Virus record (IMG/VR): IMGVR_UViG_3300025125_000013
Location: 1-22,351 of that record
Reading direction: 5' to 3' (one strand)
DNA from: a virus
DNA: 22,351 nt
The notes beneath the pieces are model-generated. The model ran no database searches. It was given only the letters and a program-made list of their open reading frames with translations, and had not been told where the DNA came from. A program made the position numbers and the translations under genes. Shown here piece by piece: positions 6,279-12,755 of this stretch (positions are counted from its first letter, which is position 1; every line of letters starts with the position of its first letter).

Positions 6279-6521
6279 ATGGTTGTTCAGAATGTAGTCC
6301 ACGTTGTTCGTAAGCGCCTCCGCGCTAGCGACGACGAGCAAATCGCCACGCTAGGCGAGACCCTGACCGACGAGCAAATCGCTCGTCTGACCGCGTGGAG
6401 TGCCGATGGCACCCTGCAAGATATCGGAAACACCGTCTGCCGTGCTCTCGCGGATGCGGGGGTTTCCCCCCGCTTGTTGGCCAATAGATGCTTTCGCATC
6501 CAAGTCTGCAAAGCCCACTGA
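6279..6521 (+). CDS. Small unknown protein with a C-terminus made from inserted repeat
   Basis: 80 residues, beginning MVVQNVVHVVRKRLRASDDEQ and containing LTDEQIARLTAWSADGTLQDI. I do not recognise it. TAGGAGG precedes ATG 6279. The last about 23 codons are encoded by the inverted repeat block at 6452-6504, so the natural end has probably been replaced by repeat sequence. The stop codon TGA (6519-6521) is part of the CTGACGA core of the ribozyme that follows. Confidence 0.7.
   Translation: MVVQNVVHVVRKRLRASDDEQIATLGETLTDEQIARLTAWSADGTLQDIGNTVCRALADAGVSPRLLANRCFRIQVCKAH
6452..6504 (-). repeat. Inverted, block-swapped copy of the intergenic element
   Basis: 6474-6504 is the exact reverse complement of 9470-9500 (31 bases) and 6452-6473 is the exact reverse complement of 9423-9444 (22 bases). 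At 9421 the 22-bp block comes first and the blocks are 25 bases apart; here, read on the minus strand, the 31-bp block comes first and joins the 22-bp block directly. The blocks form GCGGGGG/CCCCCGC and GATGC/GCATC hairpins on either strand. Confidence 0.85.
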
Positions 6522-6583
6522 CGAGGCCCTCTGGCAGGGGCCGAAAGCTAGAGGTGCAAATGCACCTCTGGCTCTGGGTAGCC
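6508..6583 (+). ncRNA. Hammerhead ribozyme, type I
   Basis: Stem I is GCCCA (6513-6517) with TGGGT (6575-6579), plus two further pairs after an internal loop. The core CTGACGA is 6518-6524. Stem II GGCCCT/GGGGCC (6525-6530/6537-6542) is 6 bp including a G-U. GAAA is 6543-6546. Stem III is an 11-bp hairpin GCTAGAGGTGC/GCACCTCTGGC (6547-6557/6562-6572) closed by A15.1-U16.1 (6546/6573), then C17 at 6574. The predicted cut is between 6574 and 6575. It fills the gap between the genes at 6279 and 6603. N7 is C rather than the common U, which is tolerated at that position. Confidence 0.85.
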
Positions 6584-6602
6584 ATTAACAAACAGGTGAA
6601 TT

Positions 6603-6722
6603 ATGACCGACCAAGAGATCAAAGACCTATTCGACGAGAACCTCGACATGACGCTCGACGAGCTATCGAGGATCACTGGCAGAACCCGCAAGGAACTGAA
6701 AAACATTTTGATGGGAGGGTGA
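6603..6722 (+). CDS. 39-residue HTH-like protein
   Basis: A short gene encoding MTDQEIKDLFDENLDM, then TLDELSRITGRTRKELKNILMGG. The second half reads as a compact helix-turn-helix (LDELSRITGRTRKELKNIL); short proteins of this form occur in phages. AGGTGA precedes the ATG. It is the first gene after the type I ribozyme, about 28 bases after the predicted cut. A DNA-binding role is inferred from the motif only. Confidence 0.65.
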   Translation: MTDQEIKDLFDENLDMTLDELSRITGRTRKELKNILMGG

Positions 6723-6728
6723 CCGCTA

Positions 6729-6854
6729 ATGGCATACACCAGAACAATTCGCTGCCGCGAAATCTACGGCATCGCTCACGTCGTGCGCTCTCACTATTTT
6801 TGCGGCGTCTTGATTTGGCGCACAACCAAACCCCACGCAACCTACGACAACTGA
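6729..6854 (+). CDS. 41-residue hypothetical protein
   Basis: MAYTRTIRCREIYGIAHVV... rich in aromatic and basic residues, ending THE-like PHATYDN. I do not recognise it. GGGAGGG before the start, at the end of the preceding gene, serves as a ribosome site, and the next gene starts 10 bases after its stop. Support is tight packing and the ribosome site; function unknown. Confidence 0.5.
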   Translation: MAYTRTIRCREIYGIAHVVRSHYFCGVLIWRTTKPHATYDN

Positions 6855-6864
6855 GGGCACCGAC

Positions 6865-7152
6865 ATGGCATACGCACCTTTTTCAATGTCGCGGTCGCCG
6901 GTAGGGCAATTTAAAAGCTCCGAAAGCGGCGAGCTTTTCGAGTACGCGCTGCACACCGACGACGGCTGGCTGAGCAGTGAGGAATTTCCGCATCAGATCT
7001 TCGTCAACGACCATCGCGGCGGCATTGACACGCGGCACGCGATGATCAAGAAAACGGTCGCCTACATCGTTGTCGATGAGGCGGCTGACGGCACGCCGGT
7101 CGTTGAGCGCTGGCCGATCAAGCATCACCGGCAATACGCCATCACCAACTGA
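6865..7152 (+). CDS. Hypothetical protein, 95 residues
   Basis: Contains GELFEYALHTDDGWLSSEEFPHQIFV and TVAYIVVDEAADGTPVVERWPIKHHRQY, alternating strands and turns that suggest a small beta-rich fold. There is no known motif, signal or membrane segment. CTGAGGGCACCGAC precedes ATG 6865. It is packed between two small genes in the same operon. Confidence 0.65.
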   Translation: MAYAPFSMSRSPVGQFKSSESGELFEYALHTDDGWLSSEEFPHQIFVNDHRGGIDTRHAMIKKTVAYIVVDEAADGTPVVERWPIKHHRQYAITN

Positions 7153-7162
7153 GGAGGTCGTT

Positions 7163-7303
7163 ATGAAGCGCAAGCAACTGCGCCGCCACAACCCTGTGGC
7201 TCGCGCCATCAGGTCAGGCAAGGTTGCTCGGCCTTCAACTCACGCCGCTTTGAAAGGCGGTGCCTATCGACGCAACCCCAAACACAAAGGAGGAACCGCG
7301 TAA
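7163..7303 (+). CDS. 46-residue basic protein
   Basis: MKRKQLRRHNPVARAIRSGK...KGGAYRRNPKHKGGTA. About one third of residues are K, R or H, typical of small nucleic-acid-binding phage proteins. The LRRHNPVARAI opening is reminiscent of short phage proteins of unknown role. GAGGAGG is ideally placed before ATG 7163. Immediately after its stop comes AAAGGAGG and ATG GGC TTT TGA, a three-codon frame. Confidence 0.65.
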   Translation: MKRKQLRRHNPVARAIRSGKVARPSTHAALKGGAYRRNPKHKGGTA

Positions 7304-7460
7304 TGGGCTTTTGAAGGTAACCCCGGTTAAACCGCTTCGCCTTCCTAATGTGGATGAAGCTATGGGGACGGGGACATTGGGTGCCTTGGGAGAAAAACAA
7401 ATCTTCCAATCCCAAGGCATGAGCAGTGGGGACGCAGCCACCATAAAAGGCTTGGAAGTA
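7304..7460 (+). other. Structured non-coding gap with a three-codon frame
   Basis: AAAGGAGG (7285-7292 region) leads to ATG GGC TTT TGA at 7304-7315. Beyond it, GCTTC...GAAGC and a perfect 9-bp stem GCCTTGGGA/TCCCAAGGC enclosing about 18 bases are visible. A GTG-started frame (7260-7475) runs through but ends inside the next hairpin loop and shows no family. I read this as leader RNA or the remnant of a gene. Confidence 0.45.
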
Positions 7461-7527
7461 GATGCGCTGGTCTAGCCAGCGTATCCATGAGCGCACCGGA
7501 AGGTGCTCTCTTGGATGCGAGAGCATC
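7461..7527 (+). repeat. Three-hairpin intergenic element, copy 1
   Basis: Hairpin 1: GATGCGCTGG/CCAGCGTATC (7461-7470/7476-7485). Hairpin 2: ATCCA/TGGAT, a T-T mismatch, then GAGCGCACC/GGTGCTCTC with a GGAA loop (7483-7516). Hairpin 3: GATGC-GAGA-GCATC (7514-7527). Hairpins 1 and 2, and 2 and 3, share bases and compete. The copy lies 13 bases before the GATGAGGTAA ribosome site of the gene at 7553. Confidence 0.8.
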
Positions 7528-7552
7528 ACCCCCCCCAACAGATGAGGTAAAG

Positions 7553-8149
7553 ATGGTTGATTTCTCACAAGCTACCCCTTTCATCGGCGTCGTGAACAGC
7601 GACCGACAAAGGTCCAAAGCACCTCGCGGCACCACTGTCGAATGCCGCATCATCAAGGAAGGCAAGTTCGGCATCTACGCGCTGTGCTTTATTGATGGCG
7701 ACGACAAGCCGGTATTCCTCAAGCCCGCGAATATCGATTATGTCGAGGACGTGAGCGCCGAGCAGCTTCAGGATATCGAGGACGAGAAGAAGGCTTGGTC
7801 GGACGCCAAAAACAAACCCGTTGCCGTCGGCAGCGGCGAGGTTCAGCCCAGCGGCAAGTCGGTTCTGGTCAACATCGACATCGCCATTGGCGCGCAGTCA
7901 ACGACAGGCCGTGCGTTCTTTCCGATCTCCACCGTGACCGAAACCGATGGCCAGTACAGTGCCCCGCCATGGCTGGCCAAGATCAAGGCCGCTGACGCCG
8001 CGCATTACTGGCTTTCCAATCGCGGCACCAAAGGCGTCGACCATCTGGGCGGCGACCGCGACGGTATCGAGTGCGTCTACGAGACCGGCCTCTCCTACGA
8101 GCTTGGATGGCACGACCTGCAAGAGGCGAAGGACCGCGCACGCAACTAA
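7553..8149 (+). CDS. Hypothetical phage protein, first of the ATPase/VWA cluster
   Basis: 198 residues from MVDFSQATPFIGVV. The N-terminal third is strand-rich (TTVECRIIKEGKFGIYALCFI), the middle charged and helical (AEQLQDIEDEKKAW), and the C-terminal third contains AHYWLSNRGTKGVDHLGGDRDGIECVYETGLSYELGW. I do not recognise a family. GATGAGG precedes ATG 7553. The gene lies between copies 1 and 2 of the three-hairpin element and directly upstream of the AAA+ ATPase, so a shared role is plausible but not shown. Confidence 0.75.
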   Translation: MVDFSQATPFIGVVNSDRQRSKAPRGTTVECRIIKEGKFGIYALCFIDGDDKPVFLKPANIDYVEDVSAEQLQDIEDEKKAWSDAKNKPVAVGSGEVQPSGKSVLVNIDIAIGAQSTTGRAFFPISTVTETDGQYSAPPWLAKIKAADAAHYWLSNRGTKGVDHLGGDRDGIECVYETGLSYELGWHDLQEAKDRARN

Positions 8150-8152
8150 AGA

Positions 8153-8220
8153 GATGCGCCGGGGAACCGGCGTATCCACCAGCGCACTCGACTAGGTGCG
8201 CTGATGGATGCGAATGCATC
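8153..8220 (+). repeat. Three-hairpin intergenic element, copy 2
   Basis: Hairpin 1: GATGCGCCGG-GGAA-CCGGCGTATC (8153-8176). Hairpin 2: ATCCA/TGGAT, a C-A mismatch, then CAGCGCAC/GTGCGCTG (8174-8209). Hairpin 3: GATGC-GAAT-GCATC (8207-8220). The copy begins 4 bases after the previous stop codon and ends 26 bases before the GGAGG of the ATPase gene. Confidence 0.85.
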
Positions 8221-8257
8221 ATCTCCCCTACGACAACAACAAACCGGAGGACTTCAT

Positions 8258-9415
8258 ATGACGACCTATGATCTCGCGCCCAACATGATGGGCGTGTTTC
8301 TCGTAACGAACCTGCCGTACCGTCCCGTGTTCTTCAACGGCCCCCCGGGGATCGGCAAGACGCAGGGCATCAAACAGTTCTGCACCGTCGAAACCTTCAA
8401 GGTCATCGCGGAAAAATATCTCCGCTGGCAAGGCAAGTGGGATCAACTCAAAGACGAGATCGCCTCCATTACCGAGGTTCGCGTTGACGATACGCTGCGC
8501 CTTGGCAACGTCGACTTGCTCGACCTTGGAGGCATCCCGTATGTCGAGGAAGGCGTGATGAAACGCGCCGTGCCCGAGTTCTGGATGGGCGTCAACGAGG
8601 AAGGCAAGGTGTTTGGCTTCCTTTATCTCGACGAGTACACGCATGCTGGTCGCGAGAAACAGACTGCCGCACAACAGTTGATGGACAACGGCACCTCCGG
8701 CAACTATCGCTTGCCGGGGCACCGCGTGGCCGACCCCGACTGCGAGCTTGGCCTCGTGTTCATTATCGCCAGCGGCAACCGCCAAAGCGACAAGGCCAAC
8801 TCCCACGGCATGGGCACCCAGACTGGCACTCGCTTCACGCATGCCACTGTCAGCCCAACGTCGGAGGGCTTTGTCGAGGGCTGGCTCGAATGGGCTGCCG
8901 CGAACGATGTCCACCCGTCGGTGCTGGCTTTCATCAAACAGTCTCCCGGCGACCTCTTCAATCTGGACCCCAACCAGAAGGAGGAACACCCGACGGCTGC
9001 AACGCCTCGCACTTGGGAGGCCGTCTCTCACATTGTGAAAGACAATCCGCCGATCTCGATTGAGTTCGCTTCGTATGCCGGGATCGTCGGTGAACAGGCC
9101 GCACGCTCGTTCGTAGCGATCCTGCACGCTGCGAGGTCGATCAACGTGGACGAGGCCTTGGTCGATCCGGCCAACGCCAGCATCCCTGCCGAGATCGGCC
9201 ATCAGTTTGCGGCAGCGAGCCTGTTAATCAGGCGAGCAACCATCGACAATTTCGACAACGTCATCGAATACGTCGAAAGGATCGGCGACGGCGAGTTCAG
9301 TTCACCGGAGATCGCCGTGTTCGTTGTCGACGCCATCGTGCGGAGGCAGCCGGTGCTGGCCGAGACCTCGTCGTATCGGGACTTCACGATACGCTGGTCG
9401 GAGATCAGTTCTTGA
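8258..9415 (+). CDS. MoxR/CobS-like AAA+ ATPase
   Basis: 385 residues. Walker A GPPGIGKT at residues 28-35 and Walker B FLYLDEYTHA at about 125-134, followed by QQLMDNGTSGNYRLPGHRV and the sensor-like LVFIIASGNR. This is the MoxR branch of AAA+ ATPases, which remodel partner proteins together with VWA/metal-binding subunits. The partner here is probably the VWA protein at 10470. GGAGG precedes ATG 8258. Cyanophage cobS-like genes are a known parallel, but nothing here points to cobalamin synthesis. Confidence 0.88.
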   Translation: MTTYDLAPNMMGVFLVTNLPYRPVFFNGPPGIGKTQGIKQFCTVETFKVIAEKYLRWQGKWDQLKDEIASITEVRVDDTLRLGNVDLLDLGGIPYVEEGVMKRAVPEFWMGVNEEGKVFGFLYLDEYTHAGREKQTAAQQLMDNGTSGNYRLPGHRVADPDCELGLVFIIASGNRQSDKANSHGMGTQTGTRFTHATVSPTSEGFVEGWLEWAAANDVHPSVLAFIKQSPGDLFNLDPNQKEEHPTAATPRTWEAVSHIVKDNPPISIEFASYAGIVGEQAARSFVAILHAARSINVDEALVDPANASIPAEIGHQFAAASLLIRRATIDNFDNVIEYVERIGDGEFSSPEIAVFVVDAIVRRQPVLAETSSYRDFTIRWSEISS

Positions 9416-9420
9416 AGACG

Positions 9421-9521
9421 GTGCGGGGGGAAACCCCCGCATCCATGAGGGCATCTAGTCGGATGCTCTCTTGGATGCGAAAGCATCTATTGGCCAACAA
9501 ATAGAAGTGCAAATGCACTTC
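9421..9521 (+). repeat. Three-hairpin intergenic element, copy 3, with two extra hairpins
   Basis: Hairpin 1: TGCGGGGG-GAAA-CCCCCGCA (9422-9441). Hairpin 2: GCATCCA/TGGATGC, a T-T mismatch, then GAGGGCATC/GATGCTCTC (9439-9478). Hairpin 3: GATGC-GAAA-GCATC (9474-9487). It continues into CTATT/AATAG (9487-9504) and GAAGTGC-AAAT-GCACTTC (9504-9521), the third GTGCAAATGCAC hairpin. It ends 5 bases before the GGAGG of the next gene. Two of its blocks recur inverted at 6452-6504. Confidence 0.85.
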
Positions 9522-9539
9522 AAACTGGAGGACTCAATC

Positions 9540-10460
9540 ATGTCTACGAAGCTCGATAATCATCTTAGCTCCAAGGCGACCCTGATCGCCGTCGAGGGCA
9601 GGGTCTGGAAGGAAACCGTCTACGACGGCGCAGCCACGGCATCCAGCACGGCAGCGCTTTCGACCACCAAGAACTGGGGCAGCTTCTACAAGCGCTTGAT
9701 CGACCCCGCCGTGTTCAAGCCGGTGGCAAAGGTTCTGGCTGCAAGTCGCCATTATGTAAATGGCAATTCGGCTGGCGTTTTCGACGGCAAGTTCATCCCC
9801 GGTGGGCTGCCTGAGTACGAGGGCAAACGGTTGCTGCCCAATCTCATCGCCAACCAAGTGAAGCGTAACCTCGACTCCGCCGTGGAGCTTTTCTATGAGG
9901 AGCTTGACAAGGCAGCGCTTCAACTGCCCGACGCTGTCGCCCGTGCCAAGCTCGAAAGCCCCGAGCTTTTGAAAGACTACGACTTCCCGTCGGTCGAAGA
10001 GATCTTGACCAAAAGATTCTCGATCAACATCTGGCAGGGTCGGATCTCGCCTGATGCCAACACGTTCATCGACGGCGTCTCGAAAGAGTTCGGCGAGGAA
10101 GTCCATCGCCAGCACAAGGAGCGTGAAAGCCAAGCGCTCCGCGATGTCACAACGGGCATTGCCAACACGATTGTCTCTGTCGCCGGTCACTTTTCGGATG
10201 TGCTTGGGAGCTACGACCCCGAGGCCAGAGGCGGTGCGCCGTTTCGCGAATCAACTGTGGAGAAGATCCGCGATCTCGTTCCCGTCATCCGCGCGATGAA
10301 CGTCGAAGGCGATGCGAGGCTCGACCAAGCTGCAACCGACCTAACCGCAGCGCTTGGCAACAAGAGCGGCGAGGAGCTTCGCCACGACGACGACGAGCGC
10401 AAGGCAACTGCCGACGCCGCGCGCAAGATCGCCAACAACATAGACTCATTCTTCAACTAG
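9540..10460 (+). CDS. Helical protein between ATPase and VWA genes, DUF3150-like candidate
   Basis: 306 residues, mostly helical and charged. N-terminal LDNHLSSKATLIAVEGRVWKE, central SAVELFYEELDKAALQLPDA and SVEEILTKRFSINIW, and a polar helical tail. There is no catalytic motif. Its place between a MoxR-like ATPase and a VWA protein, its size and its helical build resemble DUF3150 proteins that occupy the same slot in other clusters; this is a suggestion from context, not a confirmed match. GGAGG precedes ATG 9540. Confidence 0.7.
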   Translation: MSTKLDNHLSSKATLIAVEGRVWKETVYDGAATASSTAALSTTKNWGSFYKRLIDPAVFKPVAKVLAASRHYVNGNSAGVFDGKFIPGGLPEYEGKRLLPNLIANQVKRNLDSAVELFYEELDKAALQLPDAVARAKLESPELLKDYDFPSVEEILTKRFSINIWQGRISPDANTFIDGVSKEFGEEVHRQHKERESQALRDVTTGIANTIVSVAGHFSDVLGSYDPEARGGAPFRESTVEKIRDLVPVIRAMNVEGDARLDQAATDLTAALGNKSGEELRHDDDERKATADAARKIANNIDSFFN

Positions 10461-10469
10461 GAGGTTGCC

Positions 10470-11732
10470 ATGACTGTCCATCTTTTCGAGAAGGACGCCG
10501 AGAAGGCGCGCATCATGCGCGCCCGCTCCCGGCTCGCCGCCAAGGCGGCGGGCTATGCTTCAATCGTCTTCGGCCTCGAACTGGTCGAAACCGCTCGCAC
10601 CGAAACGATGGCGACCGACGGTCGCTACATCTATTGGAACCGCGAATTCGTCAGGTCGATATCCAACCGCGAGATCGTGGGCACGCTCTTCCACGAGGGG
10701 CTCCATGTCACGCTGTGCCATCACCTACGCAGAGCGGGGATCGACCCGGGCCTATGGAATATCGCGTGCGATTACGTGATCAACCTGATCGTTGTCGACG
10801 CTGGCGAGAAGCTGCCGGAGGGTGCCCTCTACGACCCCAAGTATCGCGGCATGACCGCCAACCAAGTCGCCAAGCTACTCCCTCCCCCGCCGACAGATGA
10901 TGGCGATGAGGGTGAAGGTGAAGGCGAAGGTGAAGGTGAAGGTGAAGGCGAAGGTGAAGAGGGTGAAGGCCCTGCTCCCGGTCAGCCCTCTGACTTCGGC
11001 AAAGCCGGGGAGATTTGGGACGCGACCAACGAAGAGGGTGAAGCCCTCAGCCCTGCCGAGCGCAACGTGCGCGAGGAGGAAACCCGCCGCGACGTGATCG
11101 TTGCTGGCACAATCGAGAGGGTCGCTGGCTCAGGCTCGATCACCATCGATAGCGGCGTCTTGGATGCGGCTAAAGCTGCCAACGTCGACTGGGTCGAAGC
11201 ACTCGCCGACTTCCTCGACAAGTCCTTCGGACAGGAAGAGACGATGGCCAAGCCCAACCGGCGCTTCATTGGCGGCGGTTCCTACTTCCCCTCGACAAAG
11301 GGAGTGGGCGGCGGCGATCTCGTGATCGCTATCGATACTTCGGGGAGCGTCAGCCAAGAAGAGGCGCAGCGCTTCGCGACCGAGATCGATGGCATCCGCC
11401 AGACGATCCAGCCCAACAGGACGTGTGTCATCTACTGCGATGACCATATCCAGAAAGGCAAGGACGGCCAGCCTTACGATGACTTCGATTCATTCGAGGA
11501 CATCGAGGTCAGGGCTATCGACGGCGGCGGAACGCGCTTTGATCCGCCGTTCCATTTGGTCGAGCAGGAGGGGTTGCAGCCCAACGCCTTCCTGTACTTC
11601 ACCGACGGCTACTGCCACGTCGAGGAGCGCACCGGCAGCTTGGTCGACTACCCCGTGCTGTGGGTGACGACCGGCGCGGAGCCATCGTTCCGAGGTGAGC
11701 CTTTCGGCGACGTGCTGGAGGTTGAGATTTAG
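10470..11732 (+). CDS. Metallopeptidase-like / VWA-like protein (DUF2201 type)
   Basis: 420 residues. The N-terminal half carries HEGLH at residues 75-79, a HExxH-type zinc site in LFHEGLHVTLCHH, followed by WNIACDYVIN, as in the putative metallopeptidase domain of DUF2201. A low-complexity GEGEGE linker (about residues 147-170) is encoded by a GGTGAAGGCGAA-type hexanucleotide repeat. The C-terminal VWA-like domain holds the MIDAS motif DTSGS at about residue 289 and a later FTDGYC. Such proteins pair with MoxR ATPases; the 9-base gap from the previous gene and strong GGAGG support one operon. The substrate in a phage is unknown. Confidence 0.85.
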   Translation: MTVHLFEKDAEKARIMRARSRLAAKAAGYASIVFGLELVETARTETMATDGRYIYWNREFVRSISNREIVGTLFHEGLHVTLCHHLRRAGIDPGLWNIACDYVINLIVVDAGEKLPEGALYDPKYRGMTANQVAKLLPPPPTDDGDEGEGEGEGEGEGEGEGEEGEGPAPGQPSDFGKAGEIWDATNEEGEALSPAERNVREEETRRDVIVAGTIERVAGSGSITIDSGVLDAAKAANVDWVEALADFLDKSFGQEETMAKPNRRFIGGGSYFPSTKGVGGGDLVIAIDTSGSVSQEEAQRFATEIDGIRQTIQPNRTCVIYCDDHIQKGKDGQPYDDFDSFEDIEVRAIDGGGTRFDPPFHLVEQEGLQPNAFLYFTDGYCHVEERTGSLVDYPVLWVTTGAEPSFRGEPFGDVLEVEI

Positions 11733-11895
11733 TTTAGGGGGGAGGTTCTTCGGGCTGAAGCGGCAGCCTCAAGCTGCGCGTCCTCTCCCCCCGCTGCCGA
11801 GAGGCAGTTGTTGTAGGGACGTGCAGCACCGCACCAAACTGGGGGGGCAGATGCCCCCCCATCTTTCACTCAAATCCAGATGAGGAAGACGACTG
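11733..11895 (+). other. Highly structured leader RNA with a three-way junction
   Basis: GGGGGGAGG (about 11738) can pair with CCTCTCCCCCC (about 11789) around two hairpins, CTTC/GAAG and GCAGC-CTCAA-GCTGC, making a three-way junction. CTGCC-GAGA-GGCAG follows, then a stem of G/C runs (GGGGGGC-AGAT-GCCCCCC). It is not a hammerhead: the core words are absent. The ribosome site GATGAGGAAG for the next gene comes after it. Confidence 0.55.
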
Positions 11896-12120
11896 ATGAC
11901 CCATGAAAAGAACGAAAAGATTTATAACGCGCTGTTAAACGAAACCGAATTGCTTTCAAAAGAAGGCGTTTCAACGGTGGAAATGGCGCGAGTGATGGCA
12001 AAGTTTCTTGTCACTTTAACCTATGATTGCGCTCCGTCATCCGACCATGCGACCCATTTAATTATGTCGGCAATGATGCAGCGGATGGAGGAAAACATAG
12101 GGCCACTGGAGGACGACTGA
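11896..12120 (+). CDS. Small acidic helical protein, unknown
   Basis: 74 residues, MTHEKNEKIYNALLNETELL... ending MQRMEENIGPLEDD. It reads as helical throughout and uses more AT-rich codons than its neighbours, which may indicate separate acquisition. No family recognised. Its TGA overlaps the ATG of the next gene by one base (TGATG), so the two are likely coupled. Confidence 0.65.
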   Translation: MTHEKNEKIYNALLNETELLSKEGVSTVEMARVMAKFLVTLTYDCAPSSDHATHLIMSAMMQRMEENIGPLEDD

Positions 12121-12443
12121 TGACTCAGCTTTTGCTAACTGACTGCTTCTACATCCCGCCACGGCTCCGCCGCACCGCAACCAAGACGGTGACGCGGAAG
12201 CGGAGGGCCAAGCGCAGCCCCAGCGTGGCGGCGTTGCCGCACGAGAAGCGTCCGCCCAAGGCGAGGCGTTTCAAGGGTGCGACCAAGGTTGTCGTTCGCT
12301 TGGAGGACCAAGCCCCAAGCATTGGGTCAGGCATCCGACATGTCTGGGCCAAGCGCGGTCGGGTCTGGGTTCACGTCGCCGACTTCGCTGGCAACACTGG
12401 CAAGCTCCGCATCGCTGAGTTCGACATGGCAGTGCGGGATTAG
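12120..12443 (+). CDS. Basic hypothetical protein, 107 residues
   Basis: MTQLLLTDCFYIPPRLRRTATKTVTRKRRAKRS..., a strongly basic N-terminal half, then strand-rich ATKVVVRLEDQAPS and HVWAKRGRVWVHVADFAGN. It may bind nucleic acid, judging by charge only. ATG 12120 was chosen because GAGGACGACTG precedes it and it overlaps the previous stop; the upstream frame is shadow of the previous gene. Confidence 0.65.
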   Translation: MTQLLLTDCFYIPPRLRRTATKTVTRKRRAKRSPSVAALPHEKRPPKARRFKGATKVVVRLEDQAPSIGSGIRHVWAKRGRVWVHVADFAGNTGKLRIAEFDMAVRD

Positions 12444-12521
12444 TTCACCGGGGAACACGGGAGACTTCCCCTAACATCAACTCTCGCTGAACCGTGTCGG
12501 CGAGAAAGAGGAGAAACTAGA

Positions 12522-12749
12522 ATGCCATCTGGCGTTTACGAAAGAACCCCCGCGCATCGTGCGTCAATGCGACGTGCCCAAGCGGAAGCCAAAGCCAACG
12601 GTTCGGAGGCGTCAACTTCACGCCGCCGTGCAGCCGCTGATCTCGCTGACTACACTTCAGCGCGGATAGCAGAGGCGGTCAAGCGCAACGACTTTTCGTT
12701 GGCTCGCGCGTGGATTGATTTGAACGAGTTGATTAGCAAGTCAGAGTAG
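12522..12749 (+). CDS. NUMOD3-like motif protein, 75 residues
   Basis: It begins MPSGVYERTPAHRASMRRAQAEA, close to the short DNA-binding motif (GVY-RT-EHR) common in homing endonucleases, but no HNH or GIY-YIG nuclease domain follows; the rest is helical (ADYTSARIAEAVKRNDFSLARAW). It may be a stand-alone DNA-binding module or a remnant. GAGGAG is 8 bases before the ATG. The 78-base gap upstream holds two hairpins (GGGGAA/TTCCCC and CTCGC/GCGAG). Confidence 0.65.
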   Translation: MPSGVYERTPAHRASMRRAQAEAKANGSEASTSRRRAAADLADYTSARIAEAVKRNDFSLARAWIDLNELISKSE

Positions 12750-12755
12750 TGAGGC

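Noticed and set aside
7260-7475. GTG-started frame of 71 codons
   Set aside because: No ribosome site, overlaps the basic-protein gene and ends in the loop of element hairpin 1.
8228-9202. Long minus-strand open frame of 324 codons opposite the ATPase
   Set aside because: Shadow; the plus strand has Walker motifs in the right order.
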